Source: an uncultured Lachnospiraceae bacterium
GTDB lineage: Bacteria; Bacillota; Clostridia; Lachnospirales; Lachnospiraceae
Assembly (NCBI GenBank): GCA_947631685.1
Contig: CANRMI010000011.1
Span: forward strand, 33,757 to 97,756
DNA length: 64,000 nt
Direction: 5' to 3'
In this document: positions 7,834 to 15,736 of the stretch, one piece after another
Layout: every line of letters starts with the position of its first letter
Position numbering within the stretch: the first letter of the stretch is position 1
The notes under the pieces: model-generated
Seen by the model: the letters and a program-made list of their open reading frames with translations, nothing else
Told to the model about the DNA's origin: nothing
Databases searched by the model: none
Translations under genes and position numbers: made by a program

Positions 7834-9042
7834 ATGTTTACTAAGTTTTTTCACTGTCTGCGCGAGAAGGGCATGCATGTCACCCTGGGGGAATTTTTAA
7901 CCCTCCAGGAAGCGCTGCAGCAGGATCTGTGCCAAAGCAGCATGACAGGGTTCTATTACGTGGCCCGTATGATCTTGGTTAAGAGCGAAACGGATTACGA
8001 TAAATTTGACATGGCCTTTGAGGAGTGCTTTAAGGCCGCAAAATTTGACAGGGAGATCACTTCCCAGATGCTGCGCTGGCTGGACAAATCCGATCTGCAG
8101 CAGCTTGCGGATGATGAGGCGAGGGCACAGTTAAATGAGCTGGAGGATCTGCAGGTCCATATGGACCAGGAAGAGATTCAGCAGAAATTTAAGGAAAGGC
8201 TGCGGGATCAGGACTCCGAGCACAACGGCGGCAGCTTCTGGATAGGCAGTATGGGCAAGACCTCTTTTGGAAGCAACGGCGGCAATGTGGGTGGTCTGCG
8301 GGTAGGCGGCAAAACCGGCCATCAGTCCGCCTTTGCGGTGATCGGTGAGAGAAAGTACCGGGATTTCAGGGACGACAGGGTATTGGACAACAGGCAGTTC
8401 CAGCTGGCTTTCCGCAAGCTGCGGCAGTTTTCCGCAAGGCTGGACATTCCGGAAACGGAGCTGGATATTGACGGGACCGTAAACAAGACCTGCAACAACG
8501 GAGGCTGCCTGCAGATCGTCATGCAGAAGCCTCGTAAAAATGCGGTGAAACTGCTGCTCTTAATGGATTCCGGCGGCACCATGATCCCTTTCAGCGCCCT
8601 GTTGAATGACCTGTTTCAAGCTGTGCACAAATCCAATCATTACAAGGATGTGAAAACCTATTATTTTCATAACTGCATTTACAGCAAGCTTTACAAAACG
8701 CCGGAGTGTGAAAATGGGGACTGGATAGACACGGACTGGATGTTTAAGAATCTGGGCAGCGACTATAAGGTGATCATTGTAGGAGATGCCGCTATGGCGC
8801 CGGAAGAACTGTATTCCGATACGGGCAATTACAGAGGGCCCAACGGAGGACTCTCCGGCTGGGACTGGCTGCAGCTTGTGAAAAAGCATTATAAAAAGGT
8901 AGTCTGGCTTAATCCCAAAATGGCGCCGGGACATGCGCCCTGGCGGGAGGCGGAAACTGCCATCAAGGGACTGTTCCCCATGTATAAGCTGACGGTGGAC
9001 GGCTTAAACCAGGCCATGGTGAAGCTGATGACGAATAAATAG
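7834..9042 (+). CDS. VWA-domain (CoxE-like) protein, partner of the MoxR ATPase
   Basis: A 402-residue soluble protein. The first 130 residues are a helical CoxE-like region, followed by a Gly/Ser/Asn-rich linker (about 140-165). The VWA fold starts at LLLLMDSGGTM (near residue 240). The metal-binding MIDAS is unusual: canonical DxSxS reads DSGGT here, so one Ser is Gly and another is Thr. The C-terminal part (VIIVGDAAMAPEELY, WLNP) completes the fold. AAGGAGG precedes the start and the gene is certainly co-transcribed with the ATPase. No complex-forming enzyme such as a CO dehydrogenase is nearby. Confidence 0.85.
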   Translation: MFTKFFHCLREKGMHVTLGEFLTLQEALQQDLCQSSMTGFYYVARMILVKSETDYDKFDMAFEECFKAAKFDREITSQMLRWLDKSDLQQLADDEARAQLNELEDLQVHMDQEEIQQKFKERLRDQDSEHNGGSFWIGSMGKTSFGSNGGNVGGLRVGGKTGHQSAFAVIGERKYRDFRDDRVLDNRQFQLAFRKLRQFSARLDIPETELDIDGTVNKTCNNGGCLQIVMQKPRKNAVKLLLLMDSGGTMIPFSALLNDLFQAVHKSNHYKDVKTYYFHNCIYSKLYKTPECENGDWIDTDWMFKNLGSDYKVIIVGDAAMAPEELYSDTGNYRGPNGGLSGWDWLQLVKKHYKKVVWLNPKMAPGHAPWREAETAIKGLFPMYKLTVDGLNQAMVKLMTNK

Positions 9043-9075
9043 AAGCGGAATGCCGGTCCACGGTGCAATTTTCGG

Positions 9076-9104
9076 TTGACAATCGGATAAACTGTTTGTA
9101 TAAT
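9076..9104 (+). promoter_or_regulatory. Promoter of the tyrS T-box transcript
   Basis: TTGACA (9076-9081) and TATAAT (9099-9104) with a 17-base spacer: a full sigma-A consensus just upstream of the T-box leader. Confidence 0.9.
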
Positions 9105-9114
9105 GACTAATCAT

Positions 9115-9407
9115 AATACTTTTGAACGCGATGATGGGAAGAAGTACCTTTGTTTACAGGCTCACAGAGAGCTGCCGGCTGGTGAGAGGCGCGAGCAGAG
9201 CGGAGGGAAATACATCCCGGAGCAGCGGACCGAAACGTGAAAAAGGCGCGGAGATCTTCCGCGGCGGAACGCGGAGTAGGCTCTGCCGGAGGCACCGATA
9301 TCTGCCGGGGTATTGACAGATACCCGCAAAGCCGCAGGGCGTAAGTCCTGTGGGAATTAAGGTGGTAACACGGTTCACCCCGTCCTTATGAAAGGACGGG
9401 GTTTTTT
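9115..9407 (+). promoter_or_regulatory. T-box riboswitch, tyrosine-specific, upstream of tyrS
   Basis: The leader senses uncharged tRNA(Tyr) and lets transcription continue into tyrS when tyrosine charging is low. Visible parts: the stem I base with GATGATGGGAAGAAGTA (from about 9129), the stem I distal region around 9165-9195 (AGAGAGCTGCC, GGTGAGAG), a UAC tyrosine specifier at 9211-9213, the conserved T-box AAGGTGGTAACACGG (9359-9373), and a terminator hairpin. UGGU in the T-box would pair with an ACCA tRNA end, matching the A discriminator of tRNA(Tyr). Confidence 0.95.
9377..9407 (+). terminator. T-box terminator hairpin
   Basis: ACCCCGTCCTT (9377-9387) pairs with AAGGACGGGGT (9392-9402), followed by a T run to 9407. 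The 5' arm overlaps the region that would form the alternative antiterminator with the T-box sequence. Confidence 0.95.
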
Positions 9408-9491
9408 GTGGTAAAAGCGGCCGCGCGTTATGGGACGGTGATGGCTGCCAATGTTTTATCATCGCGGCTTTCTAACAGGAGGAGAGAAGAA

Positions 9492-10715
9492 ATGACGGTA
9501 TTTGAGGAATTAAAGAAGCGGGGACTTCTGGCCCAGCTTACGGACGAGGAAGAGATCAGGGAACTGGTCAACAACGGCAGAGCCACTTTCTATATCGGCT
9601 TTGATCCCACCGCGGACAGCCTGCATGTAGGCCATTTCATGGCGCTGTGCCTGATGAAGCGTCTGCAGATGGCGGGAAATAAGCCCATTGCCCTGATCGG
9701 CGGCGGCACGGCTATGATTGGGGATCCTTCCGGCAGAAGCGATATGCGGACCATGATGACAAAGGAGACCATAGAGCATAACTGCGAATGCTTCAAAAAG
9801 CAGATGAGCCGTTTTATCGACTTTTCGGAAGGCAGAGCGCTGATGGTGAACAACGCGGACTGGCTTATGGATCTGAACTATATCTCTTTTCTGCGGGAGA
9901 TCGGTGCCCATTTCAGCGTCAACCGGATGCTGACCGCGGAATGTTATAAACAGCGTATGGAAAAGGGCCTGAGTTTCCTGGAGTTCAACTACATGATCAT
10001 GCAGAGCTACGATTTCCTGCAGCTTTATGAGAAATACGGCTGCAATATGCAGTTCGGCGGGGACGACCAGTGGAGCAACATGCTGGGAGGGACGGAGCTG
10101 ATCCGCCGGAAGCTGGGAAAAGACGCCTATGCCATGACCATTACCCTGCTGCTCAATTCCGAGGGCAAGAAAATGGGAAAGACGCAGAAAGGCGCCGTAT
10201 GGCTGGATCCCAATAAGACTTCTCCCTTTGAATTTTACCAGTACTGGAGAAACGTGGCGGACGCGGATGTGTTGAAATGTCTGCGGATGCTCACTTTCCT
10301 GCCTTTGGAGCAGATAGAGGAAATGGATCAGTGGGAGGGCAGCCAGCTGAACACCGCCAAGGAAATTCTGGCGTATGAGCTTACCAATCTGGTACACGGA
10401 GAGGAAGAGGCAAAACGGGCCCAGGAAAGCGCGAGAGCTCTCTTTAGCAGCGGCAGCGCGGCTGAAATGCCCACCTCCGTTTTGAAGAAAGAGGATTTTG
10501 TAAACGGCAGCATCGACATCATGGGCGTGCTGGTAAAGGCGGGGCTGACAACTTCCCGTTCCGAGGCCAGAAGAGCGGTGGAACAGGGCGGCGTGACCGT
10601 GGCGGATGAAAGGGTTACGGATATTAAGACGGTGTACGCGCCGGAGCAGTTCGCCGGAGAGGGCCTGGTGGTCAGACGCGGCAAGAAAAATTTTAGGCGG
10701 GTAGTGATGGAATAA
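9492..10715 (+). CDS. tyrS: Tyrosyl-tRNA synthetase
   Basis: Class I synthetase charging tRNA(Tyr). The HIGH-type motif appears as HVGH (residues 45-48), the tyrosine pocket as YDFLQL and [12 protein letters not shown], and the KMSKS-type loop as KMGKT near residue 228. The last 65 residues form an S4 RNA-binding domain ([23 protein letters not shown]). ATG 9492 follows AGGAGGAGAGAAG; an upstream GTG at 9408 lies inside the terminator tail and has no Shine-Dalgarno. It is controlled by the T-box leader and is joined to the next gene by a TAATG stop-start. Confidence 0.97.
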   Translation: MTVFEELKKRGLLAQLTDEEEIRELVNNGRATFYIGFDPTADSLHVGHFMALCLMKRLQMAGNKPIALIGGGTAMIGDPSGRSDMRTMMTKETIEHNCECFKKQMSRFIDFSEGRALMVNNADWLMDLNYISFLREIGAHFSVNRMLTAECYKQRMEKGLSFLEFNYMIMQSYDFLQLYEKYGCNMQFGGDDQWSNMLGGTELIRRKLGKDAYAMTITLLLNSEGKKMGKTQKGAVWLDPNKTSPFEFYQYWRNVADADVLKCLRMLTFLPLEQIEEMDQWEGSQLNTAKEILAYELTNLVHGEEEAKRAQESARALFSSGSAAEMPTSVLKKEDFVNGSIDIMGVLVKAGLTTSRSEARRAVEQGGVTVADERVTDIKTVYAPEQFAGEGLVVRRGKKNFRRVVME

Positions 10716-11356
10716 TGGAGGGTTACAGAGCAGGCAGGGAATGCGGCGCATGTAAAGGCAGATGCTGCCGGGAGAGAGGCTGTTCCCTTTCGCCGGAGGA
10801 TATGCTGCAGGCGCTTTCACCGGAGGATACAATGCAGACGCTTTCATCAGAGGGTATGCTGCAGGCACTTTCATCAGAAGATATACCGCGGATTCTTCCG
10901 CCGCAGTCGGAAGAGGAGAAAGCCGCCCTGAAAGAGGCTTTGCTGCGAACGCTTTCGGAGGGAGACCTCTACGCCATAGACTGTTTTCATGAGGGAGGAA
11001 GAGCTTTTTATTATCTGCGTATGCGCCACAAATGCTACACCTTTATCGGCGTGGAAGCTATGGGAGAGTGCATCGCCCTGACGGAACAGGGCTGCCGGTT
11101 ATCCGAAGAAAAACGGCCTAAGGGCGGGCGTTTCCTGGAGAGCAGTCCGGACGGCCGCTGCGTTCAGCACTATACGAAAGAAGAGCTGTTGCGGGACTGG
11201 GAACCTTATCAGCCGGTATTAAAGGAAATCTGGGATGTTTATTATGCCCGTTTTACGGAAGACGGTACCTTTGACGCGTGCGATGAGGCCAATTTCGCGT
11301 GGATGAGGGAATGCAGGAACAGTATGCGGCAGCATGTGGAACAGGATTTTTCATAG
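10715..11356 (+). CDS. Cys-rich protein with internal 9-residue repeats, YkgJ-like N-terminus
   Basis: A 213-residue protein of unknown function. Residues 10-23 (CGACKGRCCRERGC) resemble the metal-chelating Cys cluster of the YkgJ family. A fourfold 9-residue repeat follows (LSPEDMLQA and variants, residues 25-60). The C-terminal part holds further Cys (HKCY, GECIALTEQGC, DGRCVQHY), as in YkgJ-type proteins that bind Fe-S or zinc. It starts in the tyrS stop codon (TAATG), so it is read from the T-box transcript, and spoIVA follows under its own promoter. The repeats look like an insertion between the Cys motif and the rest of the domain. Confidence 0.7.
   Translation: MEGYRAGRECGACKGRCCRERGCSLSPEDMLQALSPEDTMQTLSSEGMLQALSSEDIPRILPPQSEEEKAALKEALLRTLSEGDLYAIDCFHEGGRAFYYLRMRHKCYTFIGVEAMGECIALTEQGCRLSEEKRPKGGRFLESSPDGRCVQHYTKEELLRDWEPYQPVLKEIWDVYYARFTEDGTFDACDEANFAWMRECRNSMRQHVEQDFS
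10787..10894 (+). repeat. Four tandem copies of a 27-bp in-frame repeat
   Basis: Units begin with CTTTCNCCGGAGGAT or CTTTCATCAGARG and encode L-S-(P/S)-E-(D/G) plus four more residues. The period is exactly 27 bp, so copy-number change would keep the host gene in frame. Copies differ at several positions, so the array is not very recent. Confidence 0.85.
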
Positions 11357-11362
11357 AATCAG

Positions 11363-11391
11363 TCATAAAAGGAATACCCCTTTCATACATT
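11363..11391 (+). promoter_or_regulatory. Sigma-E promoter of spoIVA
   Basis: TCATAAAA (11363-11370) fits the mother-cell sigma-E -35 pattern, and CATACATT (11384-11391) fits its -10, with a 13-base spacer. spoIVA is a classic sigma-E gene in Bacillus, so position and target agree. Confidence 0.8.
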
Positions 11392-11417
11392 GAACTAAGT
11401 ATGGAAGGGGTAACTTT

Positions 11418-12917
11418 ATGGACGCGAACAGTTTTAAAGAATATGACTTATACAAAGACATACAGGTAAGGTGCAACGGAGAAATTTACATAGGGGTGGT
11501 AGGCCCCGTACGTACCGGCAAATCTACATTTATCAAGCGGTTTATGGACGTGTGCGTGCTGCCTTTCATGGAAGATGAGCATGAAAAGGAAAGGGCGAGG
11601 GATGAACTGCCCCAGAGCGCAGGCGGCAAGACCATTACCACAACGGAGCCGAAATTCATCCCCAAGGAAGCCGCCAGAGTCCTTTTGGGCGGGGACGTGG
11701 AGGCCAAAGTGCGGCTGATCGACTGTGTGGGATATATGGTGGAAGGCGCGGCCGGCCACATGGAGGGCGACGCTGAGAGAATGGTAAAGACTCCCTGGTC
11801 GGAAAACGAAATCCCTTTCACCCAGGCAGCCGGTATCGGAACAGATAAGGTGATCGGAGATCATTCCACTATCGGACTGGTGGTGTTTACGGACTGCAGT
11901 TTCGGAGAACTGCCCAGGAGCAGCTATCAGGAAGCGGAAGCCAAGACCATCGCGGCGCTGAAAAAAATCAAAAAGCCGTTTCTGGTACTGTTAAATTCCC
12001 AGAAACCTTACGCAGAGGAAACAAAAGCGCTGGCAAAGGAACTGGAAGAAAAATATCAGGCGGGTGTGCTGCCGGTCAACTGTGAGCAGCTTAAAAAAGA
12101 GGACATATACGCGATCATGGAGCAGATACTCTATGAATTTCCCATTTCCCGCATGGAGTTTTATATGCCTAAGTGGGTGGAAATGCTGCCCGGGGATAAC
12201 CGCATGAAGGCGGATATGGTGTCTGCCGTTAAGGGCCTGATGAAAGAGATCAGTACCGTCAAGGAACTGCGTATGCGCCAGACGGAGGGCCAGCTTTTCT
12301 TAGACAGCCAGTATATGAAACGCTGTAAGATCGACAAGGTGGATCTGGCGGACGGCAGCGTGAAGCTGCAGGTGGATGTGGACAATTCCTACTATTACGA
12401 AATGCTAAGCGAAATGGTAGGAGACGAGATCGCGGGAGAATACCAGCTTATATCCAAATTAAAGGAACTTTCCGCCATGAAAAAGGAGTACTCCAAGGTC
12501 TTAGAGGCCGTCCGGGCAGTGCGCTATAAAGGCTACGGCGTAGTGACACCGGAGCGGGCGGAGATCACCCTGGAAAAACCGGAGTTGATACGCCATGGAA
12601 ATAAATTCGGCGTGAAGATAAAAGCGGAGAGCCCCTCCATCCACATGATCAAAGCCAATATCGAAACGGAGATAGCGCCCATTGTGGGAACGGAAGAACA
12701 GGCTAAGGATCTGATCAAATACATTGAGGAGGCCGGCGAAGACGGGGACGGCATCTGGGAAACCAATATTTTTGGCAAGACGATCGAGCAGCTGGTCGGC
12801 GATGGCATCACGAACAAAATTTCCTTAATCGGGGATGAAAGTCAGATAAAGCTGCAGGACACCATGCAGAAGATCGTAAACGATACCAACGGCGGTCTCA
12901 TCTGTATCATCATATAG
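11418..12917 (+). CDS. spoIVA: Stage IV sporulation protein A (coat basement ATPase)
   Basis: Mother-cell ATPase that polymerises on the forespore surface and anchors the spore coat. Walker A GPVRTGKST is at residues 29-37. The switch-like DCVGYMVEGA and the C-terminal end GGLICIII, close to the membrane-recruiting tail of the Bacillus protein, are present. The 499 residues match the family. AAGGGG precedes the ATG, a sigma-E promoter lies 27-55 bases upstream, and a strong terminator follows, so the gene is a monocistronic sporulation unit. Confidence 0.97.
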   Translation: MDANSFKEYDLYKDIQVRCNGEIYIGVVGPVRTGKSTFIKRFMDVCVLPFMEDEHEKERARDELPQSAGGKTITTTEPKFIPKEAARVLLGGDVEAKVRLIDCVGYMVEGAAGHMEGDAERMVKTPWSENEIPFTQAAGIGTDKVIGDHSTIGLVVFTDCSFGELPRSSYQEAEAKTIAALKKIKKPFLVLLNSQKPYAEETKALAKELEEKYQAGVLPVNCEQLKKEDIYAIMEQILYEFPISRMEFYMPKWVEMLPGDNRMKADMVSAVKGLMKEISTVKELRMRQTEGQLFLDSQYMKRCKIDKVDLADGSVKLQVDVDNSYYYEMLSEMVGDEIAGEYQLISKLKELSAMKKEYSKVLEAVRAVRYKGYGVVTPERAEITLEKPELIRHGNKFGVKIKAESPSIHMIKANIETEIAPIVGTEEQAKDLIKYIEEAGEDGDGIWETNIFGKTIEQLVGDGITNKISLIGDESQIKLQDTMQKIVNDTNGGLICIII

Positions 12918-12925
12918 CATATAGC

Positions 12926-12965
12926 GAAAAAAGCCTCTGTCCGTATCTGCGGACAGGGGCTTTTT
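12926..12965 (+). terminator. Terminator of spoIVA
   Basis: GCCTCTGTCCG pairs with CGGACAGGGGC around a TATCTG loop, with an A run before and a T run after. Confidence 0.92.
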
Positions 12966-13060
12966 GTAATCGGTGTTTTGTGTATGCCCTTTGCAGTAAG
13001 AGGCTGGTCAAGACGGTTGAGGACTTGATCAGTTTCAGCTGTCCAACCCTGCTTTTTACC

Positions 13061-13089
13061 TTGAAATGATGCCCGCGATTTGGTATGAT
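13061..13089 (+). promoter_or_regulatory. Promoter of the nucleoside-salvage operon
   Basis: TTGAAA (13061-13066) and TATGAT (13084-13089) with a 17-base spacer. The ATG at 13085 lies inside the -10 box, so it cannot be the start of the following gene. Confidence 0.75.
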
Positions 13090-13144
13090 AAAAATAAGAA
13101 TACGGGAAGGAAAAAAGAAAGAAAAAGCAGAAGGAGGAATGCAT

Positions 13145-13969
13145 TTGGATTCGATATACGGGAAGCTGGAGCGTTGCCTTGCCTGCATACGGGAAAAAGT
13201 GGATTTTGTACCTCAAACGGTGTTGGTACTGGGTTCCGGATTGGGCAATTTCGCTGACCAGATTCAGGTGGAGGCGGAACTGGCCTACAGAGAGATAGAC
13301 GGGTTTCCCGTTTCTACGGTAGCCGGGCACGCGGGAAAGCTGATCTTCGGGTACTTGGAGGAGCGTCCCATTGTCTGTATGAAAGGACGGGTGCATTTTT
13401 ATGAAGGCTACGATATGGAGGATGTGGTGCTGCCGGTCAGGCTCATGAAGCTGTTAGGAGCGCGCACCGTGTTCTTGACAAACGCGTCCGGCGGTGTGAA
13501 TCCGGATTTTGCCGCTGGAGATCTGATGCTGATTACGGACCAGATTTCCTGCTTTGTGAGAAATCCGCTGATCGGGCCCAATGTGGAAGAACTGGGCACC
13601 CGTTTCCCGGACATGAGTGAGATTTATGATAAAGAATTGTGCGGTGTCATAAGAAATACTGCCAAAGAGCAGGGAATAGCGTTAAAAGAGGGCGTATATT
13701 TACAACTGACAGGACCGTCATTTGAGTCTCCGGCGGAGGTCAGGATGCTCAGAATGCTTGGCGCGGACGCGGTGGGCATGAGTACCGCGGTGGAGGCTAT
13801 TGCGGCCAGGCATGCGGGCCTTCGGGTATGCGGCGTCTCCTGTGTATGCAATCAGGCCGCAGGCATGACAGAGAAGCCCCTGAGCCACGAAGAGGTGCAG
13901 GAGGCGGCGGATAAAGCGGCACCTTTGTTTACAAAGCTGGTAAAGGAGAGTATCCTGCGGTTTTCTTAA
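13145..13969 (+). CDS. Purine nucleoside phosphorylase
   Basis: Trimeric-type PNP that splits (deoxy)guanosine and inosine with phosphate. Motifs are GSGLGNFAD near the N-terminus (phosphate loop), GRVHFYEGY, TNASGGVN, the purine-pocket LTGPSFESPAEVRML and SCVCNQAAG. Start choice: GGAGG (13133-13137) is only 1 base from ATG 13139 but 7 bases from TTG 13145, so TTG is favoured; ATG 13139 adds two residues. It leads an operon with cytidine deaminase and an MTA/SAH-type deaminase. The exact symbol (punA/deoD class) is left open. Confidence 0.93.
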   Translation: MDSIYGKLERCLACIREKVDFVPQTVLVLGSGLGNFADQIQVEAELAYREIDGFPVSTVAGHAGKLIFGYLEERPIVCMKGRVHFYEGYDMEDVVLPVRLMKLLGARTVFLTNASGGVNPDFAAGDLMLITDQISCFVRNPLIGPNVEELGTRFPDMSEIYDKELCGVIRNTAKEQGIALKEGVYLQLTGPSFESPAEVRMLRMLGADAVGMSTAVEAIAARHAGLRVCGVSCVCNQAAGMTEKPLSHEEVQEAADKAAPLFTKLVKESILRFS

Positions 13970-13993
13970 AGGGATACCGGAAAGGAGAAAGCG

Positions 13994-14407
13994 ATGGAGA
14001 ACCGGAGGGAGGAACTGATACGAGCTGCTTTAGCAGCAAGAGGATTCGCTTATGCGCCGTATTCCGGATTCAGAGTGGGCGCGGCGCTTCTTACCAAAGA
14101 AGGCAGAATATTTACCGGCTGTAATGTGGAGAACGCTTCCTACGGCGCGGCAAACTGCGCAGAGAGGACGGCCTTTTTTAAGGCGGTCAGCGAAAGAGAG
14201 CGGCGTTTTGATGCCATTGCCATTGCAGGCGGAAAAGGAGAAATGCCGGAGGACTACGCGTATCCCTGCGGTATCTGCAGACAGGTCATGCAGGAATTCT
14301 GCGAGGCGGACTTTATTATATTGACAGTGAAAAATGAGCAGGACTACAAGGAATACTCTTTGAAAGAACTGCTCCCCCACGGGTTTGGAGGTGACAGACT
14401 GAAATGA
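13994..14407 (+). CDS. cdd: Cytidine deaminase
   Basis: Zinc enzyme converting (deoxy)cytidine to (deoxy)uridine for pyrimidine salvage. The zinc and catalytic residues sit in ASYGAANCAERTAF (Cys and Glu of CAE, near residue 53) and PCGICRQ (two Cys). The 137 residues are typical of the small tetrameric form. AAAGGAG precedes the start. It overlaps the downstream amidohydrolase by 4 bases (ATGA), so translation is coupled. Confidence 0.96.
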   Translation: MENRREELIRAALAARGFAYAPYSGFRVGAALLTKEGRIFTGCNVENASYGAANCAERTAFFKAVSERERRFDAIAIAGGKGEMPEDYAYPCGICRQVMQEFCEADFIILTVKNEQDYKEYSLKELLPHGFGGDRLK

Positions 14408-15726
14408 GGATTCGACTGTATAACGCAAGAGTGCTTACCATGGAAAAGGACAGGCCCATTTTCCGGGGCGAGGTATGGGTGGAGGAGGACAGGATCCTTC
14501 GGGTACAGGAAGAGAACGAGGAAGAGAAAAGGGAAACGGAAAAGCTTTCTTCCGAAGCGGTAAGCGGTGAGGAGCCTCCTGACTTTCACAAAGAGATAGA
14601 CTGCGGGGGCAATCTGCTGATGCCGGGCTTTAAAAATGCCCATACCCATTCGGGAATGACCTTTTTGCGCTCGTATGCCGACGACCTGCCTTTGCAGAAA
14701 TGGCTGTCGGAGAAGATCTTCCCCATGGAGAAGAAGCTGACCGGAGAGGATATTTTTCATTTTGTCAAGCTGGCGGTGCTGGAATATTTGAGCAGCGGTA
14801 TCACGGCCATATTTGATATGTATTTGAATCCCGGTATCGCGGCCCATGCCTGCATGGAAATGGGGATGCGCTGCGTGCTTACCAGCGGGCTCAACGACTT
14901 TACTTCTTCCGTGGAGGCGGTGGAGGAGGAGTATGACCAATGGAACCATACCTCTCCCCTTATTTCCTATCAGCTGGGATTTCATGCGGAATATACCTGT
15001 TCCAAAAAACTGCTGACACAGATGGCGGCTTTGGTGAACAAATTAAAGGCTCCGGTCTATGCCCATATATGTGAAACGGCGGCAGAGGTGGCCGGCTGTA
15101 AAAGAAGATACGGGATGACGCCTTTATTCTTCTTGGATACTTTGGGAATGTTCAATTACGGCGGCGGGGGATTCCACTGTGTGCATGTGAAACCCGAAGA
15201 TATTGGCTTGCTGCGGAAGAGAAGAATGTACGTCATCACGAATCCGGGCTCCAATACCAAACTGGCCAGCGGGATCGCGCCCATTTCCCTGTTTTTGGAA
15301 AAGGGGATTCCGGTAGCGATCGGAACGGACGGCGCGGCCAGCAACAACAGTCTGGATATGTTCAAGGAAATGTTTCTGGTATCGGGACTGGCAAAGCTGA
15401 AAGAGAAAAACGCTGCCTGCATGGAAGCGGAAGAAGTGTTGCGCATGGCTACCGTAAACGGCGCGGCTGCTATGCATTTGGAGCAGGCGGATGTGCTGGC
15501 GGAGGGCAGGCTGGCAGATATGATCCTGATCGACCTGCAGAAGCCGAATATGCAGCCTGTGCACAATATTGAAAAGAATCTGGTCTACAGCGGCAGCAAG
15601 CAGAATGTGAAAATGACCATGATAGGCGGAAAAATATTGTATCAGGACGGGCAGTATCACGTGGGCGAGGAACCTACCCATATCTACAAAGAGGTGGCTG
15701 AAAGAGTGGCGCGCCTGACGAAATAG
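14404..15726 (+). CDS. MTA/SAH-deaminase-type amidohydrolase
   Basis: Metal-dependent amidohydrolase of the methylthioadenosine/S-adenosylhomocysteine deaminase (MtaD/SsnA) group. It carries the metal motif HTHSGM near residue 80, the FHAEYT strand His, the HICE Glu, and the GTDGAASNNSLDMF Asp near 305. The 440 residues fit. Located after PNP and cytidine deaminase, deamination of a purine nucleoside such as MTA, SAH or adenosine is plausible. Related enzymes act on guanine or triazines, so the substrate is inferred, not proven. A 10-base gap separates it from the MutS-like gene. Confidence 0.85.
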   Translation: MRIRLYNARVLTMEKDRPIFRGEVWVEEDRILRVQEENEEEKRETEKLSSEAVSGEEPPDFHKEIDCGGNLLMPGFKNAHTHSGMTFLRSYADDLPLQKWLSEKIFPMEKKLTGEDIFHFVKLAVLEYLSSGITAIFDMYLNPGIAAHACMEMGMRCVLTSGLNDFTSSVEAVEEEYDQWNHTSPLISYQLGFHAEYTCSKKLLTQMAALVNKLKAPVYAHICETAAEVAGCKRRYGMTPLFFLDTLGMFNYGGGGFHCVHVKPEDIGLLRKRRMYVITNPGSNTKLASGIAPISLFLEKGIPVAIGTDGAASNNSLDMFKEMFLVSGLAKLKEKNAACMEAEEVLRMATVNGAAAMHLEQADVLAEGRLADMILIDLQKPNMQPVHNIEKNLVYSGSKQNVKMTMIGGKILYQDGQYHVGEEPTHIYKEVAERVARLTK

Positions 15727-15736
15727 GGAGCGGAAC

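Noticed and set aside
9510..10874. Long minus-strand open frame (454 codons) opposite tyrS
   Set aside because: It mirrors the coding frame of tyrS and the repeat gene, has no Shine-Dalgarno, and its composition is that of an antisense shadow.
10787..10894. CRISPR-like array
   Set aside because: Repeats are contiguous with no spacers and lie in a coding frame.
13085..13139. Upstream ATG for the purine nucleoside phosphorylase
   Set aside because: The ATG is inside the -10 box of a well-formed promoter, so it would not be in the transcript.
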